A DNA stretch of 64,000 bases from Prochlorococcus marinus XMU1410 (lineage in GTDB: Bacteria > Cyanobacteriota > Cyanobacteriia > PCC-6307 > Cyanobiaceae): contig NZ_JAAORH010000001.1 in NCBI RefSeq assembly GCF_017696085.1, positions 903,954 through 967,953 on the forward strand, given 5' to 3'. The position numbers and the translations under genes were made by a program. Below are positions 7,725 through 14,655 of this stretch, piece after piece. The notes beneath the pieces were generated by a model. The model was not told where the DNA came from. It ran no database searches and saw only the letters and a program-made list of their open reading frames with translations. Position 1 is the first letter of the stretch, and each line of letters begins with the position of its first letter.

Positions 7725-8027
7725 CTATTTAAACCAACCATTTTTCTTTAGTTTAACCTCTTCTTTAATAACTTCTTTTTTTCTCCCAAATAATCCCTTT
7801 TTTTGGACTGTTAAATTCTCTTCAACAGGTTTAGATTTTCTGTTAAATAAGCCTTTTTTAGGTTCTTTTTTAATTGATTCTTTTTTGTCGGAAATCTTTG
7901 TTTTTTTAGGATTTGATTTTGAATTTTTGGGTTTGCTTTCTGCAAATAAAGTTTGATATACAAAAAAACCAAAAACAGCAAAGAAGCCTAATGCCTGTAC
8001 TAGAGCAGTTCCAAGATTATCAAACAT
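7725..8027 (-). CDS. membrane protein with a basic repeat tail
   Basis: A 100-residue protein with one N-terminal hydrophobic helix (about 8-28) and a strongly basic cytoplasmic tail. The tail holds a repeated motif: Lys-Lys-Gly-Leu-Phe-Asn-Arg-Lys (57-64), Lys-Lys-Gly-Leu-Phe-Gly-Arg-Lys (76-83) and a degenerate Lys-Lys-Asn-Gly-Trp-Phe-Lys at the C-terminus. Its stop is immediately followed upstream by the next minus-strand gene (ends 8028), so the two abut directly. Function unknown. Confidence 0.7.
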   Translation of the reverse strand: MFDNLGTALVQALGFFAVFGFFVYQTLFAESKPKNSKSNPKKTKISDKKESIKKEPKKGLFNRKSKPVEENLTVQKKGLFGRKKEVIKEEVKLKKNGWFK

Positions 8028-8213
8028 TTAGGCCTCAACTTTGTATAGTGATTCTTTTTCTTTAGCTCTTATACATTTTTTATCATCAGACAAGCATTCA
8101 ATTTCTGCCTTCTTCTCAGTATGAGAACTGCAGCCACCCGCATTTGCATTAGATATTGAAAACAACGTTAGTACCCCTAAAATTAAGGCACATGAGGTGT
8201 TAGTCGGTTTCAT
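8028..8213 (-). CDS. small secreted Cys-rich protein
   Basis: With the ATG at 8213 the product is 61 residues with a clear signal peptide ending Ser-Asn-Ala-Asn-Ala. The frame is open to an upstream ATG at 8249, which would give a less typical N-terminus. The mature part begins Gly-Gly-Cys-Ser-Ser-His and has two more cysteines in Glu-Cys-Leu-Ser-Asp-Asp-Lys-Lys-Cys. The Gly-Gly-Cys-x-x-His start recurs in the secreted protein at 21885-22118. Confidence 0.65.
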   Translation of the reverse strand: MKPTNTSCALILGVLTLFSISNANAGGCSSHTEKKAEIECLSDDKKCIRAKEKESLYKVEA

Positions 8214-8298
8214 GAGTTTTATTTTTATTATGGAAAAATAATTTCGCAATTGCGAAGATAATCTTCTCTTCTGCTAAAAGTATCCCTTTTTTATATAT

Positions 8299-8478
8299 TT
8301 ATTTGTAGTAATTAACTAAATCGATAATTAATATTGCTAGTAATGAAAAACCTAAAATGAAAGGTAAATAAGGATATTTATTTAGAATTTTGTTTAGTTT
8401 ATTTTTCGATGTTTGTTTTTCCTTTTTCTTTTCTCTAGGTGGTAAGCCTAACTCTTCCCTTCTCTTAGCTTCTCCCAT
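8299..8478 (-). CDS. 59-aa membrane protein, DUF2839-like
   Basis: It begins Met-Gly-Glu-Ala-Lys-Arg-Arg-Glu-Glu-Leu-Gly-Leu-Pro-Pro-Arg-Glu-Lys, the start typical of small cyanobacterial proteins filed under DUF2839. A Lys-rich linker and one transmembrane helix (about 37-53) follow. Function unknown; the family name is from memory. Confidence 0.65.
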   Translation of the reverse strand: MGEAKRREELGLPPREKKKEKQTSKNKLNKILNKYPYLPFILGFSLLAILIIDLVNYYK

Positions 8479-8604
8479 AATTTTTAAACTATTTATGACT
8501 ATTCTATATACCTAGTAGTAATGGTGTATTGTTCTAGATTTAAATTATGAACGGTTAATTTAATTTAAATTTTGGATATATTAAAGATATATAAAAAAAA
8601 TTAC

Positions 8605-8712
8605 ATGATAGAAGTAGTTTGGTCAGTAAATATAATGATTGCAATTCTGATTATTGGTGTTGCCTGGGTTCTTTATTACATATTTACTTATGATCAAAAA
8701 TTTACTTCCTAG
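8605..8712 (+). CDS. 35-aa single-helix membrane peptide
   Basis: A short frame beginning Met-Ile-Glu-Val-Val-Trp, nearly all one hydrophobic helix (about 5-27) with a short polar tail. Its stop lies 4 bp before the next start (8717), which suggests cotranscription with the Nif11-like gene. It resembles small thylakoid subunits in size only. Confidence 0.5.
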   Translation: MIEVVWSVNIMIAILIIGVAWVLYYIFTYDQKFTS

Positions 8713-8716
8713 ATAA

Positions 8717-8899
8717 ATGTCAGATAAAGATCTAAGTAATTTTCTAAAAAAAATAGAGCAACTTAATCAAATTGCTGAGCAAATAAAAAATAATCCTAGT
8801 AAAAAGTTTTCCCTTTCAAAATGCAAGAATCATGATGAAGTAATTAAATTAACCACTGAATGGGGTTTTGATATTGGTAAAAGGTGGGGAGAATATTAA
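8717..8899 (+). CDS. Nif11-like small protein
   Basis: A 60-residue protein with the Nif11 pattern: Met-Ser-x-Lys-x-Leu-x-x-Phe-Leu-x-Lys at the start, two helices, and Trp-Gly-Phe-Asp-Ile near the end. In Prochlorococcus and Synechococcus, Nif11-type sequences serve as leaders of lanthipeptide precursors (prochlorosins). This copy ends a few residues after the domain, with no Gly-Gly cleavage site and no Cys/Ser/Thr-rich core, so it is probably a stand-alone protein and not a precursor. Confidence 0.7.
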   Translation: MSDKDLSNFLKKIEQLNQIAEQIKNNPSKKFSLSKCKNHDEVIKLTTEWGFDIGKRWGEY

Positions 8900-8984
8900 T
8901 TGATTTTATTACCAGCATTATTAAAATTGCCATCAACATCAAATTAAATTCCTAAGATTAATTAGTATTTCTTGTTTTGGAGTT

Positions 8985-9755
8985 ATGAAAGAAATTGGAG
9001 AGATAAAGTCAAATATATATAAAATAGCTGCTGTTACAGATAGAGGGCAAAGATTAAATAAATTAATTTCTCCTATGTATGAGGAAAAAGCTAATGAAAT
9101 GGATGAATTGATTGATGCTCTTAAAGAATTTAGTTTTGAAATATCAGAAAAATTATTGTCTGGAGAGTGGGAATTGATTTTTTCTAATGTTGAATTATTT
9201 CGAAGTTCCCCTTTCTTCCTTGCTATTGAAAATGCATTAAATGATGAATTTAAAAGTAATCTTTTTTTTAAATTACATCAATTGCAAGTAGGATCCTTTG
9301 GCATATCTACTATTGGGAGAATTGCTCAAAAGATTGATTTTGAAAAAAAAGAATTTATATCAACTTTTGACACTACAATATTTGGGCTTACAACTATTCC
9401 TATCTTAGGTTGGTTCAAACTATTGCCTACTTTTGGTGGAAGAGTAATAACCCTAGCAAGTGATTTAGTTTTAAGAAATAATTTACTTGATATGAATTTA
9501 CAAAAGACAAAAGTTTCCAAAGTTGATGGACTTAATAAGATTCCATTATTTAGTGAATTACTTATGGATAGATGGTATCCAGTTAAAGAGGTATGGAATA
9601 AGTTACCTTGGAATAAAGAATCGCCAAATTGCCAGGTTTCAATTGTATATTTAGACGATGAAATGAGAATTGTGCAAGATATGTATGGGTCTATTTTTAT
9701 TTATATAAGGCCTTCAATTTCCTTGTTGAATTCAAATACAATCTCTAATGATTAA
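8985..9755 (+). CDS. PAP/fibrillin family protein
   Basis: A 256-residue member of the plastid-lipid-associated family. The Leu-Leu-Ser-Gly-Glu-Trp-Glu-Leu-Ile-Phe-Ser-Asn motif lies near residues 57-68, and the end has the conserved Tyr-Leu-Asp-Asp-Glu-Met-Arg-Ile-Val-Gln-Asp segment of the lipocalin-like fold. It is longer than the paralogue at 6011-6553 and has a hydrophobic middle. A lipid or isoprenoid-quinone binding role at thylakoids is inferred from the family. Confidence 0.82.
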   Translation: MKEIGEIKSNIYKIAAVTDRGQRLNKLISPMYEEKANEMDELIDALKEFSFEISEKLLSGEWELIFSNVELFRSSPFFLAIENALNDEFKSNLFFKLHQLQVGSFGISTIGRIAQKIDFEKKEFISTFDTTIFGLTTIPILGWFKLLPTFGGRVITLASDLVLRNNLLDMNLQKTKVSKVDGLNKIPLFSELLMDRWYPVKEVWNKLPWNKESPNCQVSIVYLDDEMRIVQDMYGSIFIYIRPSISLLNSNTISND

Positions 9756-9886
9756 TTAAAACACTAAATAATAATTTTGTAATTTATAAAAAAAATCATT
9801 AAAAATTTATTTTAAAGATTAATTAATAAAAACACCTCACATCTTAAATACAAATAGGTTATGTTCATAATGAACTTTTTTATATT

Positions 9887-10201
9887 ATGCTTAGAAATCA
9901 AGAAAAAAATTCAGTTGTTAGAGGAATATTCCTAATAGGAGGTTGGGGCTTAGGTCTAGACAGATTTTATGAAGGAGATAAAAAAGGTGGCTTTTTATCA
10001 ATCATTGGTTGGAGTATCACATTTTTTAGCTTTATCTTTCTTAAATGTTCAGGTTATGAATATGTTGAGGGTGTGAAAAATTATTCAGATTATTCACCTA
10101 ACCCTTTAATAGTATTACCTTTACTGGCAGGAGCATTTGGTGGCTTTCTAATAATTAAGAAGGCATTTAGATTAGCAAAGCAATTTGAGAATGCTGAATA
10201 A
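9887..10201 (+). CDS. TM2-domain membrane protein
   Basis: A 104-residue protein with three hydrophobic segments. The first two are joined by Leu-Gly-Leu-Asp-Arg-Phe-Tyr-Glu-Gly-Asp, the Asp-Arg-Phe-Tyr signature of the TM2 domain. The family has no settled function. Confidence 0.75.
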   Translation: MLRNQEKNSVVRGIFLIGGWGLGLDRFYEGDKKGGFLSIIGWSITFFSFIFLKCSGYEYVEGVKNYSDYSPNPLIVLPLLAGAFGGFLIIKKAFRLAKQFENAE

Positions 10202-10219
10202 TAATACCAGCGGGAAAAT

Positions 10220-10381
10220 TCAAGATAATAATCCAGATCCTTTCAAATAAAATTTAAATAAAATAATTACTAAAAGGTTTACTATTGCTAATGCTACTAA
10301 ACCATTTCTGTTTTTTACATCTAATTTCTTGACTAAATTAGAAAGATAAACGACTGGATTTTCTGGCTCTTTATTATCCAA
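10220..10381 (-). CDS. 53-aa single-helix membrane protein with TTG start
   Basis: The frame opens at TTG 10381, directly downstream of an in-frame TAA, and has no internal ATG, so TTG is the only ordinary start. The N-terminal half is polar (Asp-Asn-Lys-Glu-Pro-Glu-Asn-Pro) and one transmembrane helix (about 28-45) follows. Function unknown. Confidence 0.5.
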   Translation of the reverse strand: MDNKEPENPVVYLSNLVKKLDVKNRNGLVALAIVNLLVIILFKFYLKGSGLLS

Positions 10382-10477
10382 ATTTTATTTAAATATTAAT
10401 TTGACAAGAAAATATCACAGTTTCATTTGAAGAATCAAAATTGTAAAGATGATTATCCAAAAAGAAATAAATAATTT

Positions 10478-10906
10478 CTAACCCATAATCCCAGCATTTC
10501 TTAAAAACGCTTTACCCATATTGCCAATTACAAAAAATAGAGACAAATTAATTAAAAGGATTATTAATAATGCCAACATTTTATAGTTTGGATTTGTTGA
10601 AATTCCATCAAATCCATTATTAAGAAATCTTTTAAAAAGTGATTTGTCAATTTTTGGATTTTGTTGCTCAGAATCAAGTTTTACTTTTTCTTCTGAAGAA
10701 TCTTGACTACTTGCTTTCTCTAGAAATTCTGTAAATGCTTTAACATTTTCTTCTTTTTTAATCCCCTCATTAAGATCTTTATTGTCTTCATTCAAATTGG
10801 GAGACGATTCAATTGAATTATTTTCCTCAGGATTAAGTTTTGAATCTTCCAAATTAGTATTAAATGCTAGGAATATATTACACCATAAAAAAAACCACTC
10901 GATCAA
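10478..10906 (-). CDS. acidic protein with C-terminal membrane anchor
   Basis: The frame allows 142 residues from a TTG at 10906; a second TTG at 10852 would give a soluble acidic N-terminus and may be the real start. The long acidic region is rich in Glu, Asn and Ser, then a basic stretch and one strong helix (about 110-128) follow. It looks like a tail-anchored protein. Family not recognised. Confidence 0.55.
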   Translation of the reverse strand: MIEWFFLWCNIFLAFNTNLEDSKLNPEENNSIESSPNLNEDNKDLNEGIKKEENVKAFTEFLEKASSQDSSEEKVKLDSEQQNPKIDKSLFKRFLNNGFDGISTNPNYKMLALLIILLINLSLFFVIGNMGKAFLRNAGIMG

Positions 10907-11032
10907 TTGAAGAGAGGGTTAGCTAAGGTTAAAGCTCTTACTAAAATAATAATTTATTTTAATTAAATTTGCGGTAGTAGCATAATGAAGTTTTAATTTA
11001 GATTAAATTCAAGGTGATTTTTTTTAGTACAT

Positions 11033-11239
11033 ATGTTAGATGCGAATACTAAAAAAGCATGTAAAGATGATCCCTCAATAAGAGAAATTAAAATTAGGAA
11101 TATAGAACATGCTATTGAACAAGCCGAATTGATGATAAAAGAATCAAAAATGAGCCAAGAAGAATTAATCTTCTTAAAAAGAAAAATATCAGACTCAAGA
11201 CAGGATTTAGAAATACTTTATTTAATGAAAATTCAATGA
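11033..11239 (+). CDS. 68-aa helical protein
   Basis: A soluble, strongly helical protein with heptad-like spacing of Ile/Leu between Glu and Lys residues (about 15-65), so probably a short coiled coil. No signal peptide. Family not recognised. Confidence 0.6.
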   Translation: MLDANTKKACKDDPSIREIKIRNIEHAIEQAELMIKESKMSQEELIFLKRKISDSRQDLEILYLMKIQ

Positions 11240-11353
11240 ATATAAAATTTTAGTCTTTTAAATGAATTGAATTTTTGCAAAGAAAATTAATTTGTATATT
11301 TAAAGACTTATAAAGTTTAAAGAGAATGTAAGAATTTTATAAATGTTCTAGTT

Positions 11354-11455
11354 ATGTCTAAAAATAATCTATATATACCTTTAAAGGTTGTTCCATACAT
11401 CTTTATTTCAATTACTGCTATTGCAATAACAGCAGCTACATATGTAATTACTTAG
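11354..11455 (+). CDS. 33-aa single-helix membrane peptide
   Basis: A short frame, Met-Ser-Lys-Asn-Asn-Leu-Tyr-Ile-Pro, then one hydrophobic Ala/Ile/Thr-rich helix to the C-terminus. Its size is that of small photosystem or cytochrome subunits, but it matches none that I recognise. Confidence 0.5.
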   Translation: MSKNNLYIPLKVVPYIFISITAIAITAATYVIT

Positions 11456-11507
11456 TTCTATAAGCTATGTAAAGTTTTTAGATATTAAATAAATTAAAAT
11501 ATTTGTA

Positions 11508-11762
11508 ATGACTAATTGTATGAATAAATTCAAAATAGCAATTTTTACAATATTAATAATCATATTTTCCTTTATTGGGATTAAAAAATTAATTTATATA
11601 AATCAAGTTAAAGATTTAAAAAATAAAGAAGAATCATTTTTAAATGAATCTATACGTGTTTTAGATGAATGTTTCGATCTAGAAAATAAAAATAAAAGAA
11701 CTCTTAATAAATCAATTGAATTAATTGAGTATTGCTTAGAGGAATATGGATATAAAAACTGA
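11508..11762 (+). CDS. 84-aa membrane-anchored protein
   Basis: One N-terminal helix (about 9-25) precedes a charged helical domain containing two cysteines (Glu-Cys-Phe-Asp and Tyr-Cys-Leu-Glu). Topology points to an exported or membrane-tethered helical domain. Family not recognised. Confidence 0.55.
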   Translation: MTNCMNKFKIAIFTILIIIFSFIGIKKLIYINQVKDLKNKEESFLNESIRVLDECFDLENKNKRTLNKSIELIEYCLEEYGYKN

Positions 11763-11889
11763 TTTCAAAACTTGAATGATGAATTTCCTTAATACTCCAC
11801 TAATATGCAAATAAAAATTTCTCATCAATAATATTGTTATGTTCCATAATTTTTTATTAATAATATTTTCCTAATTTAATTTTTTTAAA

Positions 11890-12297
11890 ATGACTAAAGT
11901 TAAATGTTCTTATTTAGGAAATTTAAACTGTGAGGCTATTCATCTACAATCTGGAAGTCTTATTAGAACTGATGCACCTTTAGATCACTGCGGTAAAGGT
12001 GAAAGTTTTTCCCCAACTGATTTATTAGCAACATCTCTAGGTACTTGCCTGCTAACCATCATGGCAATCAAAGCCAAATCGAAAGGATTTGATTTGATAG
12101 GTATATATTTAAATATTGAAAAAGTAATGACACAAAATAGCGAGAGGAAGATAAAAGAACTAATAATAGATATTTTCATCCCAGAGAGCACTTCTAATGA
12201 AACTATTGATTTTTTGAAAAAAGCTTCCAAAGAATGTCCAGTTACAAGAAATTTATCTCAAGAAATAGATATTAAAATTTGTTGGCATCATGAATAA
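11890..12297 (+). CDS. OsmC/Ohr-family peroxiredoxin-like protein
   Basis: A 135-residue OsmC-family protein, which reduces organic hydroperoxides with two cysteines. The family core Ser-Pro-Thr-Asp-Leu-Leu-Ala-Thr-Ser-Leu-Gly-Thr-Cys is present with the peroxidatic Cys53, and the second cysteine is Cys116 in Lys-Glu-Cys-Pro-Val. The length is normal. The thiol-dependent activity is inferred from both cysteines being kept. Confidence 0.88.
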   Translation: MTKVKCSYLGNLNCEAIHLQSGSLIRTDAPLDHCGKGESFSPTDLLATSLGTCLLTIMAIKAKSKGFDLIGIYLNIEKVMTQNSERKIKELIIDIFIPESTSNETIDFLKKASKECPVTRNLSQEIDIKICWHHE

Positions 12298-12327
12298 ATC
12301 TCAAACATAGTAATTACATAAAAAATA

Positions 12328-12438
12328 ATGAAATACTTTATTGGAATAATCATTCTTTTATTTGGAATATATATAATGACAGACTTGGCATTAAAGACTA
12401 GGTATACAAGGAAAAGACTTTCAAAAGGAAAAAAATAA
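12328..12438 (+). CDS. 36-aa single-helix membrane peptide
   Basis: A short frame with one N-terminal helix (about 3-20) and a strongly basic tail (Arg-Tyr-Thr-Arg-Lys-Arg then Lys-Gly-Lys-Lys). It lies 30 bp after the OsmC-family gene. Function unknown. Confidence 0.45.
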   Translation: MKYFIGIIILLFGIYIMTDLALKTRYTRKRLSKGKK

Positions 12439-12513
12439 ATCCTATAAATTTTAATATTGCAGATTAAGGAAATAGATTTATTTATGTACTGAGAATTAAG
12501 ATATATTTTAGTT

Positions 12514-12798
12514 TTATTTTTTTACTATTTTTTGGTCAATCAAACTAATCAAAGGGATCATGAAATTTACATTTATTCCAACAGTGCACCATGTATAAAT
12601 AATAAGAAAAAATATTTTTATAAATAAATTAGGGGGTAAGGTGAAAAATATTTTGAAAAACCCTCCAATGAATAATACCAATATTCCAATTTGCAAAAGA
12701 CCTTTGATTATCCATTTAACTCCATTTTTTTTTATGTTTATATAAAACCAGAAAAAAACAAAACTAGATAACAATAAATATATAAAATTTATGATCAT
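12514..12798 (-). CDS. 94-aa multi-helix membrane protein
   Basis: Almost entirely hydrophobic, with about three membrane segments and a short basic C-terminus. Family not recognised. Confidence 0.55.
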   Translation of the reverse strand: MIINFIYLLLSSFVFFWFYINIKKNGVKWIIKGLLQIGILVLFIGGFFKIFFTLPPNLFIKIFFLIIYTWCTVGINVNFMIPLISLIDQKIVKK

Positions 12799-12935
12799 CT
12801 TTTCAGAGAAAATCTAATAAATTTGTCATTAAGGCATGATGACAATTATCACTTTTTTATCTGCTAATTTTTTTTAAAAATGGAAAAGTTATACAAAAAA
12901 CAATAAAAATAAATTATTTTTTTTTACTTTTTATC

Positions 12936-13319
12936 TTAAAACATTTTAGATTTTAGTAAATCAACTCTTTTTTGATTCACTCCCAAATCACTATCTCCAA
13001 CTCTTGATTCTGATCTTATTGATAAGATGTTCGATTCAGTCAGAAAGGATACTTCTAAGTCGTCTACATACTTCATCCATTTACTGGTTGCCTCAGCATG
13101 AAGATAATCGCCATCAATTTCTACAATCTCAGTTCTTGGAGTGTTTTCGATAAATGTTTTAATCTCTTCAAAAGGTTTCTCAATATTATTAACTTCCCAT
13201 TCTTCTCGTACACAATGAGCAATCTCTACACAAGGTTTTAGTTCTATATGTGAGGCAAATGATGATGAAGGGAATAAAAAACTTGAACAAATTAAAATTG
13301 TTAAAAAAAGTATTTGCAT
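12936..13319 (-). CDS. DUF1499 family exported protein
   Basis: A 127-residue protein with a signal peptide ending Ser-Ser-Phe-Ala-Ser. The DUF1499 features are present: two cysteines early (Pro-Cys-Val-Glu-Ile-Ala-His-Cys-Val), Leu-His-Ala-Glu-Ala-Thr-Ser in the middle, and Ile-Arg-Ser-Glu-Ser-Arg-Val-Gly-Asp-Ser-Asp-Leu-Gly-Val-Asn near the end. The function of the family is unknown. It lies 3' of the sRNA locus on the same strand. Confidence 0.85.
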   Translation of the reverse strand: MQILFLTILICSSFLFPSSSFASHIELKPCVEIAHCVREEWEVNNIEKPFEEIKTFIENTPRTEIVEIDGDYLHAEATSKWMKYVDDLEVSFLTESNILSIRSESRVGDSDLGVNQKRVDLLKSKMF

Positions 13320-13448
13320 TAACGGAAGAATTTAACGAATCATAATCTAACGAATTAAATTACTAATTTGTAAGGAAGACCTAATTATTTTGTAAGAAAG
13401 CATATTTGTTTTTATATTCAGAATTCAATATTTAATTCTAATAATCCC

Positions 13449-13481
13449 CAAAAAAAAAGACCCCTCAAAGAGAGATCTTTC
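13449..13481 (-). terminator. rho-independent terminator of the Yfr2-type RNA
   Basis: On the minus strand AAAGATCTCT pairs with AGGGGTCTTT (with G-U pairs) around a short loop, followed by a run of about nine U. Confidence 0.75.
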
Positions 13482-13545
13482 AAAATTGATTTATATCAAG
13501 TGTTTCCTTGTTTCCACTGAAATAAACCAATTCCTCCTACACACG
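13452..13545 (-). ncRNA. yfr2: Yfr2-family small RNA
   Basis: The minus strand shows a -10-like GATATT at 13551-13556. About 7 nt downstream the RNA would start with a segment reading GTGTGTAGGAGG (near 13533-13544). An 11-bp stem follows (13522-13532 with 13484-13494), closed over the conserved loop AGTGGAAACAAGGAAACACT at 13499-13518, then a terminator hairpin with a U-run. The loop and size (about 94 nt) fit the Yfr2-Yfr5 family of marine cyanobacteria. The 5' segment is near-complementary to the Yfr1/Yfr10 motif. Ends are estimated. Confidence 0.72.
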
Positions 13546-13613
13546 ACTTTAATATCACACTTAAATTCAAAATATGTAATGCTTAATAGACCTCTATTTT
13601 AACTGTCACATCT

Positions 13614-13658
13614 CAAAAAAATACAAAAAGTACTCAAAATTTGCGGCCGAGTACTTTT
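13614..13658 (-). terminator. rho-independent terminator of the Yfr10-like RNA
   Basis: On the minus strand a 10-bp stem (AAAAGTACTC with GAGTACTTTT) around a 13-nt loop containing GGCCGC is followed by a U-rich stretch. It separates this RNA from the Yfr2-type RNA downstream. Confidence 0.8.
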
Positions 13659-13726
13659 AAAGTTATCAGAAAAAAGTGTGTGAGGAGTTTCTGATGTATT
13701 TAATCTACTCCGTGGGTTATTTAAAA
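13615..13726 (-). ncRNA. yfr10: Yfr10-like small RNA carrying the Yfr1 motif
   Basis: On the minus strand an 8-bp stem (13688-13695 with 13665-13672) displays a loop with CTCCTCACACAC. This completes the Yfr1-type motif ACTCCTCACAC at 13678-13688. A strong terminator hairpin follows (13625-13635 with 13649-13658) and then a U-rich run. A -10 box TATACT lies at 13733-13738. Motif in a loop plus terminator, but otherwise unlike Yfr1, is what is reported for Yfr10. The 5' end is estimated. Confidence 0.7.
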
Positions 13727-13732
13727 GGCTAC

Positions 13733-13738
13733 AGTATA
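13733..13738 (-). promoter_or_regulatory. -10 box of the Yfr10-like RNA
   Basis: TATACT on the minus strand, about 7 nt before the estimated transcript start. No convincing -35 box is seen, which is common in this genus. Confidence 0.45.
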
Positions 13739-13811
13739 AATTACTAATTATTTAAATCTTTCAGAAAAATTGGACGTTGATGAAAAAAATAATCAAAAAC
13801 ATAAAAAATTC

Positions 13812-13946
13812 ATGAAAATCATTTACAAAAAAATCATTTTTATTTTTTCGGCAATTGCTCTTTTTTCAGTAATAGTGGGTGTTGTCAAATATTCGCTTAC
13901 TTATATTGAAAATAATCCCGAAAAATACTTACCTACAAAAAAATAG
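13812..13946 (+). CDS. 44-aa single-helix membrane protein
   Basis: The ATG at 13812 gives a protein with one hydrophobic helix (about 8-27) and a polar tail ending Pro-Thr-Lys-Lys. The frame is open 14 codons further up to a TTG at 13770, which would add a polar Asp/Lys/Asn-rich N-terminus and give 58 residues. Family not recognised. Confidence 0.5.
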   Translation: MKIIYKKIIFIFSAIALFSVIVGVVKYSLTYIENNPEKYLPTKK

Positions 13947-14023
13947 GACAAAAATTAAGTATAAATTCACTTCAAAAAATCTATAAAGTGTCTTAAATAT
14001 GATCTACATTGACAGCTTGAGTC

Positions 14024-14167
14024 ATGAAAATCAAAAACACTTCAGTTCTTAATCAGAATAATATTCATTTAAGTCAATTTAAAAATAAGCATAAATATCA
14101 AATACTTGAAAATTATTGGAAGAAAAGAAAGAAAGAATGTGAAAAAAATCTTTCAAAATTTTGCTAA
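14024..14167 (+). CDS. 47-aa basic soluble protein
   Basis: Starts Met-Lys-Ile-Lys-Asn-Thr-Ser-Val-Leu-Asn. Very basic, with the segment Tyr-Trp-Lys-Lys-Arg-Lys-Lys-Glu-Cys and a C-terminal Phe-Cys. It ends 9 bp before the next gene on the same strand. Function unknown. Confidence 0.5.
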   Translation: MKIKNTSVLNQNNIHLSQFKNKHKYQILENYWKKRKKECEKNLSKFC

Positions 14168-14176
14168 CCGATAATT

Positions 14177-14425
14177 ATGAATTTTATTTTTTCTTTTTTA
14201 TTAGCATCTGTAATGTGGGTACAAGTTCCACAATGGGAAGCTGACTGGTCAAAATGTGCTGTAGATGTTCCAGATTCATCATGTCACTGGTACGTAGCTG
14301 CTCCCGATAATACTTTTGGGGAAGGATTTAATTGGGAAAATGCTCCTTGGTTTGATGCTAATGGATTAAAGGATGTAGCTAAAATTGAGAAAGAATCTGT
14401 AGTAGAAAAACTTCAAAATAACTAA
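14177..14425 (+). CDS. 82-aa Trp-rich, probably exported protein
   Basis: A hydrophobic start (about residues 1-13) may be a signal peptide or anchor. The rest is rich in Trp (seven) and has Lys-Cys-Ala-Val-Asp-Val and Ser-Ser-Cys-His-Trp-Tyr, so a disulfide is possible. Family not recognised. Confidence 0.6.
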   Translation: MNFIFSFLLASVMWVQVPQWEADWSKCAVDVPDSSCHWYVAAPDNTFGEGFNWENAPWFDANGLKDVAKIEKESVVEKLQNN

Positions 14426-14508
14426 AGTTTCTATTTCATCAATTAACTTTTAAAAGTATTTAAATCTAGTTGCTTAGTCGTTAACTTTTGATTAATTAAA
14501 AAATTTTT

Positions 14509-14655
14509 ATGCGTTTCAAAGTAAGTCTCAAAAAAAATGGAAAGGAATTTGATGAAGTTGTTATAGCTAATAATAAAAAAGAGGCTATGGAAGTAGCTTT
14601 AAAAAACAATCCAGAAGCTCAAGCATTAAACTCTGATTGGACATTTAAGATTTAA
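14509..14655 (+). CDS. 48-aa hypothetical protein
   Basis: A soluble short protein starting Met-Arg-Phe-Lys-Val-Ser-Leu, with the motif Lys-Lys-Glu-Ala-Met-Glu-Val-Ala-Leu-Lys-Asn-Asn-Pro-Glu-Ala in a helix. It ends 1 bp before the end of znuB on the opposite strand. A beta-helix-beta layout is suggested by the sequence. Confidence 0.6.
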   Translation: MRFKVSLKKNGKEFDEVVIANNKKEAMEVALKNNPEAQALNSDWTFKI

